In this document: positions 16,134-22,876 of the stretch, one piece after another
How the letters are laid out: each line of letters begins with the position of its first letter
Numbering within the stretch: the first letter of the stretch is position 1
Source: JANRKG01 sp033763635
Lineage (GTDB): Bacteria > Cyanobacteriota > Cyanobacteriia > GCF-001939115
Direction: 5' to 3'
DNA: 22,876 bases
Assembly: GCA_033763635.1 (NCBI GenBank)
Contig: JANRKG010000096.1
Coordinates: forward strand, 1-22,876
Position numbers and translations under genes: made by a program
The notes under the pieces: generated by a model
Databases searched by the model: none
Seen by the model: the letters and a program-made list of their open reading frames with translations, nothing else
Told to the model about the DNA's origin: nothing

Positions 16134-17664
16134 TGAGGAGTGGAAGAGATCCGAAGCAGGCGAAAACACCCCCTCGCTCCCTCAGCCCCTTACCCCCTAT
16201 CCCATCCCCATCCCCATGCAAATGACTACCAATTCCGATGAATTAATCTTTGCGGCAGAAAGCGACGATATTCTCTTTGCCAAAGAAACTGAAGCCCTTG
16301 AAACCCAGGCCAGTTGGAAGATTTTGATTGTGGATGACGAACCCGAAGTGCATCAGGTAACGGAACTTGCCCTCCGGGATTTTTCTCTGGAAGGGAAGCC
16401 TCTGACCTTTCTGCACGCTTACTCTGGTGCAGAAGCTCGTCCACTCATTCAAGCCCACTCTGACATTGCGATCGTCTTCCTCGATGTGGTGATGGAGACA
16501 GAGAATGCCGGGTTGGAGGTTGTGAAGTACATCCGGGAGGCGTTAGGGAACCAACTGGTGCGGATTGTATTGCGAACGGGGCAACCGGGACAGGCTCCAG
16601 AAAAAACCGTTGTTGTGAACTATGACATCGATGCTTACAAAACCAAAACTGAACTGACCTCTCAGCAATTATTTATCTGTGTTGTCACAGCACTGCGGGC
16701 CTTTGCAACCCTGACCCAGATTCTAGAGAACAATCACAGACTAGAAGAGGAAATTCGGCAACGGCAGGAGGCAGAAGCGGCATTGCAAGAGCGTACCAGA
16801 CAACTGGAGTACACGCTGGAGGAATTTGGGCGTACCCAGGCTCAACTTGTACAGTCTGAAAAGATGTCCAGTCTGGGGCAACTGGTTGCGGGGGTTGCCC
16901 ATGAAATTAATAACCCCATTAACTTTATCTTTGGCAACCTTGCCCATGCCAGTGAGTACATGCAGGGACTCTTAGACCTCACCCATCTCTACCAGATTCA
17001 CTGCGAAACGCCCCATCCCGATATCACAGAAAAGATAGAAGAACTCGATTTGGACTTTCTCCAGCGGGATCTGCCCAAACTCATGCATTCCATTCAAGTA
17101 GGTGCCCAGCGAATTCGGGAGATTGTTTACTCGTTGCGCGTTTTTTCTCGGTTGGATGAAGCAGAAGTGAAAGGCGTAAACATCCATGAAGGGATTGATA
17201 GCACCGTGATGATTTTACAGAATCGCCTCAAAGCAAGGGGCGATCGTCCTGCGATCCAAGTTGTGAAAGCTTACGGTGCTATCCCCTCGATCGAGTGTTA
17301 TGCAGGACAACTGAATCAGGTGTTTATGAATCTGATTAGTAACGCCATTGATGCCCTGGAGGAAGTGATCGCCCAACGCCCTAAAAATTCTTTCACCCCA
17401 GCCATCACCATTCGCACCGCTCTGTTAGATAGCCAGCACATCACCATCCAGATTAGCGACAATGGCTGCGGCATTCCAGAAGAAGTTCAACAGCGGATGT
17501 TCGATCCTTTCTTTACCACCAAAGCAGTTGGCAAAGGCACGGGGATGGGCCTCGCGATCAGTTATCAAATTATTAGGGACAAACACAAGGGCACTCTGAA
17601 ATGTACTTCAACCTTGGGAATGGGTACCGAGTTTACGATTGAATTGCCCAGTAAAGTTCGGTAG
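16123..17664 (+). CDS. Receiver domain-histidine kinase protein
   Basis: A 513-residue soluble protein. The receiver domain (about 65-190) has the acidic pair Asp71/Asp72, phospho-acceptor Asp121 (FLDVVMET) and Lys173; it resembles receivers usually coupled to DUF3369 (ELALRDF, HAYSGAEA, RIVLRTGQPGQAP). A coiled coil (about 205-245) leads to a kinase core with His260 (GVAHEINNPINF), an N-box near 398-412, DNGCGIP, and GKGTGMGL. It could take phosphate from the permease-kinase at Asp121 and use it to control its own kinase. ATG 16123 overlaps the previous gene by 11 bases, suggesting translational coupling. The first 31 residues are a low-complexity Pro-rich stretch, so ATG 16216 or 16222 may be the real start. 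It ends without an output domain, so a further regulator must be encoded elsewhere. Confidence 0.9.
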   Translation: MLINEEWKRSEAGENTPSLPQPLTPYPIPIPMQMTTNSDELIFAAESDDILFAKETEALETQASWKILIVDDEPEVHQVTELALRDFSLEGKPLTFLHAYSGAEARPLIQAHSDIAIVFLDVVMETENAGLEVVKYIREALGNQLVRIVLRTGQPGQAPEKTVVVNYDIDAYKTKTELTSQQLFICVVTALRAFATLTQILENNHRLEEEIRQRQEAEAALQERTRQLEYTLEEFGRTQAQLVQSEKMSSLGQLVAGVAHEINNPINFIFGNLAHASEYMQGLLDLTHLYQIHCETPHPDITEKIEELDLDFLQRDLPKLMHSIQVGAQRIREIVYSLRVFSRLDEAEVKGVNIHEGIDSTVMILQNRLKARGDRPAIQVVKAYGAIPSIECYAGQLNQVFMNLISNAIDALEEVIAQRPKNSFTPAITIRTALLDSQHITIQISDNGCGIPEEVQQRMFDPFFTTKAVGKGTGMGLAISYQIIRDKHKGTLKCTSTLGMGTEFTIELPSKVR

Positions 17665-17721
17665 AACCCAATACTGTTTGGTTACGGAGATTTTTAGAAA
17701 AGAGTTTACCTGTGGGTTGTC

Positions 17722-17766
17722 CTTCGGCTTCGCTCAGGGCGCGGGTGCTGCTTGAGCGGAGCCGAA
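17722..17766. repeat. Hairpin repeat between convergent genes
   Basis: Arms TTCGGCTTCGCTCA (17723-17736) and TGAGCGGAGCCGAA (17753-17766) pair over 14 bases, with one G-T pair and a 16-base GC-rich loop. The left arm carries the CTTCG(A/G)CTTCGCTCAG core also found at 9021-9036. It lies between the convergent kinase and DUF928 genes. There is no T-run; it is a dispersed repeat that may also act as a 3' stem. Confidence 0.6.
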
Positions 17767-17833
17767 ACCAGAGAGGAAATTGCTTTCTAGAAATCTCCTT
17801 ACATTCAAGCAATCTGCCGAACCCAACCGATTC

Positions 17834-18592
17834 CTACGGCTTCATACGGGTAATCAAAGAAGGTTCGCCAACCCCCTCTAACCCGCCGATCTCAAACAAT
17901 TCGGACCAGGCAGTTCGGAGAACAAGATTATTCGGCTGCGATCGGCGCAAACGGATTAACCGATCCACTGTCTCGTACCAAAAGCCCTGCTCAGAAAAGA
18001 GGCTCATCTGTTGTTCCTCGTTGGCTCCCTGTAACTGACGCTTCAGTTTTTCCGGAGGGGCTTGTCGCTGAATCCAACCCCCAACCAACCAGTCATCCGT
18101 GCGGGTTTTGGGATTACAAACTAGCGCAACAGTCCAGTAATAGGGCTTACCGAGAGACAACTGGGGAGCCGCATCCGGCAGGGTCAGGCTAACCAATCGG
18201 GCATTCCCCGGAACGGGCATGTTGAATTGATAGACTCCTTCCAGACCACCGGGCGTTTCTTCAAAGAGGCTAAATTCCAGGGTTTTAGCAGTCGTTTCAG
18301 GAATATAAACCCACATCGTTGGGCGATCGAGGATCGTCAATCCCATAAACTTTGTGGGTGCCAGGGCCGTCAAATTGCTCCGTCGCATGGCAGGAGTCAT
18401 ACAGGAGTTAGGCATGCGCGACCCTCCACTCGCCGTAGCACGGGGAGCGCCCTGCCCCTTGGGAGGCTTAAAACTCCGAACAAGCATCGCATCAACAGGC
18501 ATCACATTGATCAACAGGGCCGATGTCAGGAGGGCACTCCCCAAGAGTGACTTCCAGGACCACCGGATCGTATGCTTCATCAATTGCATCAT
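17834..18592 (-). CDS. Secreted DUF928 protein
   Basis: A 252-residue protein with a signal sequence (charged start, hydrophobic residues about 15-30, likely cleavage after PVDA at 35). The body matches the cyanobacterial DUF928 pattern: LTALAPTKFMGLTILDRPTMWVYIPE, an AKTLEFSLFEE strand, VSLTLPDAAPQLSLGKPYYWTVALVC and DDWLVGGWIQR. Function is unknown; members are predicted beta-sandwich proteins of the periplasm or surface and are usually encoded beside CHAT and haemagglutinin-like genes, as here. AAGGAGG (18600-18606) stands seven bases before ATG 18592, fixing the start. It is the last gene of the minus-strand operon, 55 bases after the CHAT gene. Confidence 0.85.
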   Translation of the reverse strand: MMQLMKHTIRWSWKSLLGSALLTSALLINVMPVDAMLVRSFKPPKGQGAPRATASGGSRMPNSCMTPAMRRSNLTALAPTKFMGLTILDRPTMWVYIPETTAKTLEFSLFEETPGGLEGVYQFNMPVPGNARLVSLTLPDAAPQLSLGKPYYWTVALVCNPKTRTDDWLVGGWIQRQAPPEKLKRQLQGANEEQQMSLFSEQGFWYETVDRLIRLRRSQPNNLVLRTAWSELFEIGGLEGVGEPSLITRMKP

Positions 18593-18647
18593 CGATCGCC
18601 CTCCTTGCGGGCTGCATACGGAATTATACTTATCCTTCTATTTACGC

Positions 18648-20963
18648 TCATAACCAACTTCCTATCAAGGAAAAACCTGCCCAGTAGAAAGGATGTTTAA
18701 ACTTTGATGATTTGAGTAAGGACAATTGAGCTTGACGCACCGCCTGTACCTTACTCATAGAAGATTCAGTCAACGCTTGATAAAATCCGGTCACAAAGGT
18801 CGCCGTTGCTTCATCGTTGACCGTCCAGAGGGTCGCTAGTGTTGTCTGGGCACCCGATCGCACCGCCATTCCTGCCATGCCCAGAGCAGCACGGTTGTCC
18901 CCTTCCGCCGTCTGACAGGCACTTAATACCAGCAGGTCGATCGTGGCAGAATGGATAGCCCTCTGATTCAGCAAACTACGCAGGGCATTAATATCCAAAC
19001 GCCCATCCCAGGTTTGAATGTAGGTTTCGGCTGCTTGAGAACTAAACTGACCGTGGGTTGCCAGGTGGACGATCGTATAGGGAACTGCTTGCATCCGCTC
19101 CTGAAAAGACCGGATTGTAAACGTCTGATTCAACAGCACTGTGGAAGGAATTTTTCGGCTGATCTGTTCTACCTCTAGTTCAACCGCAGGAAGCGGCAGG
19201 GAATCGGTCGTTCCTGCACTGAGTCCTCCCACGAGCGCATGGGGCTGAGTCTGGCGTAATCGGGGGGGAGTCAGAAGTTGGAGGCTGGGGGTTAGCGCTA
19301 ATTGGTACTGTTCAATCAGGTACTGTTTGCCATCATGCAACGCTGCCAGCGGGACATTTCGCAATGGCCCATCCATTACAAACACCAGGGTTTTCACAGA
19401 AGACTGCTGAAGGATCGGCAATTCCGGTTCAATCAGCCAGTGGTAGAGTTGTTGAGCCGCTGCTAAACGCTCCTGGGTGAAGGAAGTAGGACGCATGGAT
19501 TGGCGGACTCGTTCAATCCCAAGCTCTAAATTTTCCTGCGACACAGAAGACACGGCATAACGCAGGGGTTGACCGGGTAGGGAGAGAATCACCGCCAGTC
19601 GATCGGGCAGGATGATGGGATATAGGACTGCGGCGGTGGGGTCGATATTATCGATCGCTCGCACGGAAACATCCAGACAGGCTTCCCGGAAAAAGTTGTT
19701 TAACTCCGCCACCTGAAGCGCTTCGATCGTCTCCCTCGCTTTCCGGAGGTTCTCCTGGCTGATCCCCCTGGGATTGGCAGCGGACGGTTGCAACAACAAA
19801 TTCACGAGTTCCCGATACACAGGTTCCACCTGATCTCGGAAAGAGAACTGAACTTCCTGAGCCACTGCGACCAAATCCTGACGCAGACGGCTCAGAGTCT
19901 CCACCGCCTCTTCATAGAAGCGAATCGCCCCCGCCCCATCTCCCTGGGCGCGCAAAATTCGCCCCATCTGCCACTGCCACTGGTAGCGAATCTCTGGAAC
20001 CTCTACAGATTGAGAAAATCGCAGGGCTGCTGCCGTCAGTTGGCGGGCTTCTCCCCACTGGCCTGTCTGTTCGTACAGATTCCCTAACCGCCCGATCGCA
20101 TAGGACATTGCCCGACGATCGCCCAACTGGGTGGCCTGTTGCATCGCCAGGGCGAGCAGCTCCGCCGCCTGTCGGGGAGGCGAATCGGTTGAAAGTTGGG
20201 GGAATAGGGAAGCCAGTTCAATTCGCCCATAAACACTTAATTGACTGGGGGGCAGGTCTTTCAACTCAGATTCAATTTGGGGAAGCAGGGTCCGGATTTC
20301 CAGGGGGCGATCGAGTTGGCGCAAGACCCGTAATTGTCGCAACTGGGCCGCCAACCGCAACGGTCCTTTCAAAATTGCCGCTTGTTGAAACTGCTCCAGG
20401 GCTGCCTGGGGCTGCTGGGCTGCCAGCAGGGTATTTCCCAAATGCAATCGAGTCGCCTGAATTTCTGAAGTTGCCTGAAGTTTTTCGGCAATTGCAAGAC
20501 TCTGCCGGAGTGTTTTTTGGGATGCTGCAAAGTCCCCCGTCAATCGCAGGAGATTCCCATAGGTCAGCAGGGTGCTGGCCTTGAGTGGAGAATCGGGGTG
20601 GGGGTGGAGTGAAGGCAAAATTTGTTCCAGCAGTAATCGGGACCGGGAGTAAAATCCCAGATTCTGCAACGCTCTCGCCTGGTTTAGCTGGGAGCCGATC
20701 GCCCCCAACTCATCCCCCTGTTGACGGTAGAGACCCTCCGCCTGTTGCCAGCGCTCCAACGCCCCCTGAAAATTTCCCTGCTCCAGTTGCGTCTGTCCCT
20801 GCTCGATGAGGGTTTGCGCCTGTCCTGGTCCCGCTTCTGCCTGGGCCAGACTGCGAACCGCAGGAATTCCCAGAGCAAGCAACCCCCCCAGAAACAGACC
20901 CAAGAAAACCCGAAGCGATCGGATTTTCCAGCCACGCCACCGCTGACCCATTCTTCTCAGCAT
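18648..20963 (-). CDS. TPR-CHAT domain protein
   Basis: A 771-residue protein. Residues about 15-41 are a signal sequence or membrane anchor (VFLGLFLGGLLALGIPAV). Many TPR units follow (QTLIEQGQTQLEQGNFQGALERW and on, to about 390). The C-terminal third is a CHAT domain, a caspase-like peptidase fold, with catalytic-type His637 in VHLATHGQF and Cys683 in VLSACQTAEG, then LATLWTVNDEAT and the terminal HPFYWAGFSLIG. The dyad is intact, so proteolysis is plausible, though targets of cyanobacterial CHAT proteins of this type are unknown. The start at 20963 forms a TAATG overlap with the stop of the upstream haemagglutinin gene, implying translational coupling; the frame extends to 20987 but eight extra residues are less likely. 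Confidence 0.9.
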   Translation of the reverse strand: MLRRMGQRWRGWKIRSLRVFLGLFLGGLLALGIPAVRSLAQAEAGPGQAQTLIEQGQTQLEQGNFQGALERWQQAEGLYRQQGDELGAIGSQLNQARALQNLGFYSRSRLLLEQILPSLHPHPDSPLKASTLLTYGNLLRLTGDFAASQKTLRQSLAIAEKLQATSEIQATRLHLGNTLLAAQQPQAALEQFQQAAILKGPLRLAAQLRQLRVLRQLDRPLEIRTLLPQIESELKDLPPSQLSVYGRIELASLFPQLSTDSPPRQAAELLALAMQQATQLGDRRAMSYAIGRLGNLYEQTGQWGEARQLTAAALRFSQSVEVPEIRYQWQWQMGRILRAQGDGAGAIRFYEEAVETLSRLRQDLVAVAQEVQFSFRDQVEPVYRELVNLLLQPSAANPRGISQENLRKARETIEALQVAELNNFFREACLDVSVRAIDNIDPTAAVLYPIILPDRLAVILSLPGQPLRYAVSSVSQENLELGIERVRQSMRPTSFTQERLAAAQQLYHWLIEPELPILQQSSVKTLVFVMDGPLRNVPLAALHDGKQYLIEQYQLALTPSLQLLTPPRLRQTQPHALVGGLSAGTTDSLPLPAVELEVEQISRKIPSTVLLNQTFTIRSFQERMQAVPYTIVHLATHGQFSSQAAETYIQTWDGRLDINALRSLLNQRAIHSATIDLLVLSACQTAEGDNRAALGMAGMAVRSGAQTTLATLWTVNDEATATFVTGFYQALTESSMSKVQAVRQAQLSLLKSSKFKHPFYWAGFSLIGSWL

Positions 20964-22876
20964 TAAGGCACCGTTCCGACGGTACAAGAGGGTGCGTTCA
21001 GTCCCGCAGGATTGGCTTCCCCATCCGCTACCAGGGTGACACCTCCCTCCCGATCGCGGACCCAGCGGGTTGCCTCGACGATCGGCGACAGGGACGTTTC
21101 AGAGGCCGTTTCAGAGGCCGTTGCCAGGTTCCGTTCCCCATTTTCTCCGGCATTTCCGAGCCAAACTCCAGTCTGGTTAATCGCCTCCGTTGGATCAGGG
21201 GACAAACCACCCCGTCCCGTGACAATAAATCGATTACTTTGTTGTTGATCCGCACAGGATTGGGCAATTTGCTTTGCCGAATCCACCAGATTCACGGGCA
21301 ATTCCGTTAGCACCCGTGTTGGGTCCAGTTCTAAAAATTGAATTTGCACAATCCCACTCACCCCAAACTCAGAACTGGCCGTGATATCACTTCCTGGAGA
21401 CAGACGGGGACGATTCTGAAGGCCAAAAATTCCAGGGGTTGCGATTTGAATTTTACCCCCCCGACCCTCAAAGGCATTGGCAATGATGTCAGTATCTTCA
21501 GACGCAACTCCCAGCACAAAGGGATTGCTAATTGTGATGTTGCCGCCATTACCCGTTCCGCCAGCGGTTGCCGAGATCCCACTATTGCGCCGGAGGGCCA
21601 GAATTTGGCTCACATTCAATTCAATATTTCCCCCTTCCCCTGAATTCGTTGCTGCCGTAATGGAACCTTGGGAATCCAGGCTAATCGTCCGAGCCGTCAA
21701 GCTCAGGTTTCCGGCCTGTCCCGTCTGCAACCCACTGACGGCAATTTGTGCCCGATTTTCGACCCGAATTCGATCGGCAACAACGATCAAGTTGCCCCCC
21801 GATCCTGACGCTTCAAAAGGAACTCCTGCAATGCCAGAAGCGGCAAATAAACCACTGGGTAAAGTTCCGTCCACCGACGTTCCCCTCAGCGTGATCGTTC
21901 CAGCAACTACCCTTAACTCTCCCCCATCTCCTAACCCCAGAGCCGACGCAGACACCTGCGCCCCTCCCGAAATTTCTAACATGCGGGCTGACAGCATCAA
22001 GTTTCCTGCATTTCCGGTGGCGATCGTATCCGTTGTTATGAGGGTCGGTTGTCCTGCCGTCCCATCTGGCAGCAGAAACGTTCCAGTGAGTTGAACATGA
22101 TCCGCATGAATAAAAATATTGCCCCCCTGCCCCGATCCCTGATTCGCGGTTGAAATCCAGGCTCCGCCAGCCATGAAAAGATCATGGGTATTGACGGTAA
22201 TCGTGCCAGCATCCCTCGTCGCAAAACTATTTGCCTGGGAAAATAACCCACTGCGAATCGTGGAGGTGGACCGATCTAGAATCACGGACTCTGAAGCATT
22301 GACCGTTAGATTGCCCCCCCGCCCCGCCCCCTGGCGCGTTGAGGTACTAATTTGCGCTCCATCTTGAACCACTAACTGACGAGTATGAATCGTTAGATCC
22401 CCTGCGTTTCCTGGCCCGAAGGTTCCAGCACTGAGGGTTGTGGCAATCCCACTCGTGGGGGAAAGACCTTGAATAATCACCCGATCGGTTGCCTTGATCG
22501 TCAAGTTGCCCCCATTTCCAATTCCTGTCGAATTCACAATCGTTGTAACGGTTGCTCCTTCTTCAAGCGTGAACCGTCCTGTATTGATCGTCAAATTCCC
22601 TGCCCCCCCAAGGCCGGAGGTCGCTGTTGTCAGACTGCTTAATAATCGTCCCGCTGGAGACTGCCCCCGTACCACCACCGACTCCGCAGCATTTACGGTC
22701 AAATTCCCACCTGCACCCTGGGCTGTTCTGGAGGTGACTGCTGTAGAAACGATCGCACCCCCTTCCACCACCAACTGCCCGGTGTTAACCGTCAAACCTC
22801 CACCCGCGCCCCCACTGGTCACTTCTGAAAAGAATCCACCCGCTGCATTGGTCGGAGAAACGCCACTCAACTGAGT
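20963..22876 (-). CDS. Filamentous-haemagglutinin-like beta-helix protein (C-terminal part)
   Basis: The 3' 637 codons of a longer gene; the frame runs off the right edge of the window, so the signal peptide and TPS secretion domain are not visible. The sequence is a series of Gly/Asn-rich beta-helix rungs with recurring GGNLTVNA(A/S)ESV, GNAGDLTIHTRQLVV and GGAQ(I/V)S(T/A)S elements, typical of TpsA-type adhesins exported by two-partner secretion. The end carries the cyanobacterial C-terminal blocks CADQQQSNRFIVTGRGGLSPDP and TRWVRDREGG. Probable role: surface adhesin or matrix protein; this is inferred from the family. It is the first visible gene of the operon, overlapping the CHAT gene by one base (TAATG). 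Confidence 0.88.
   Translation of the reverse strand, partial: TQLSGVSPTNAAGGFFSEVTSGGAGGGLTVNTGQLVVEGGAIVSTAVTSRTAQGAGGNLTVNAAESVVVRGQSPAGRLLSSLTTATSGLGGAGNLTINTGRFTLEEGATVTTIVNSTGIGNGGNLTIKATDRVIIQGLSPTSGIATTLSAGTFGPGNAGDLTIHTRQLVVQDGAQISTSTRQGAGRGGNLTVNASESVILDRSTSTIRSGLFSQANSFATRDAGTITVNTHDLFMAGGAWISTANQGSGQGGNIFIHADHVQLTGTFLLPDGTAGQPTLITTDTIATGNAGNLMLSARMLEISGGAQVSASALGLGDGGELRVVAGTITLRGTSVDGTLPSGLFAASGIAGVPFEASGSGGNLIVVADRIRVENRAQIAVSGLQTGQAGNLSLTARTISLDSQGSITAATNSGEGGNIELNVSQILALRRNSGISATAGGTGNGGNITISNPFVLGVASEDTDIIANAFEGRGGKIQIATPGIFGLQNRPRLSPGSDITASSEFGVSGIVQIQFLELDPTRVLTELPVNLVDSAKQIAQSCADQQQSNRFIVTGRGGLSPDPTEAINQTGVWLGNAGENGERNLATASETASETSLSPIVEATRWVRDREGGVTLVADGEANPAGLNAPSCTVGTVP
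21095..21118. repeat. 12-base tandem duplication in the haemagglutinin gene
   Basis: CGTTTCAGAGGC is present twice in tandem (21095-21106, 21107-21118), encoding a repeated ETAS segment near the protein's C-terminus. The frame is kept. Confidence 0.65.

Noticed and set aside
21477..22094. 205-residue plus-strand open frame
   Set aside because: Antisense to the repetitive haemagglutinin gene; Pro/Val/Ala-rich translation of beta-helix codons on the wrong strand.
20963..22876. Periodic repeats that could suggest a CRISPR-like or satellite array
   Set aside because: The periodicity is at the protein level (beta-helix rungs); DNA copies are diverged and the frame is open throughout.

Overview
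The window looks like chromosome from a filamentous cyanobacterium (Leptolyngbya/Oscillatoriales-like; genus not determinable). Supporting signs are complete HIP1 octamers GCGATCGC at 679, 2776, 7525, 12450 and 14415 with many partial copies, a helical carotenoid protein, a DUF928 protein, a cyanobacterial-type haemagglutinin/CHAT cluster and an NtcA-type site. I see no rRNA, tRNA, CRISPR array, insertion sequence or phage gene.

Layout. 1-510 has no gene. 511-3261 (+) is a Ski2-like DEAD/DEAH RNA helicase. 3350-5755 (+) is an exported GH10-like glycosidase; it converges, 8 bases apart, on a minus-strand GDP-mannose 4,6-dehydratase (5764-6726). A small unknown gene (6877-7182, -) precedes the dehydratase. 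A TPR protein (7363-7968, +) converges on an alpha/beta hydrolase (7987-8910, -), followed by a GT-A-like glycosyltransferase (9109-9912, -). A 555-base gap holds a strong terminator and a second inverted repeat. A small acidic protein (10468-10845, -) and a helical carotenoid protein (11062-11589, +) are divergent.

The most interesting block is 11726-17664 (+). It encodes cytosine deaminase CodA; a 953-residue protein joining a 12-helix NCS1 (purine/cytosine-type) permease, an eight-cysteine cluster, two more membrane helices and a complete histidine kinase; and an overlapping gene for a receiver-plus-histidine-kinase protein. The gap before the permease-kinase holds a perfect GTA-N8-TAC motif (NtcA consensus) and a chain of overlapping hairpins. 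My reading, an inference, is a nitrogen-regulated module that imports and deaminates a nucleobase and reports its presence through a phosphorelay. No DNA-binding output regulator lies in the window.

17834-22876 (-) is an export/surface operon. It runs from a haemagglutinin-like beta-helix protein (cut by the window edge) through a TPR-CHAT protein joined by a TAATG stop/start overlap to a secreted DUF928 protein. These three families commonly co-occur in cyanobacteria, usually with a TpsB-type outer-membrane transporter, which is not in view.
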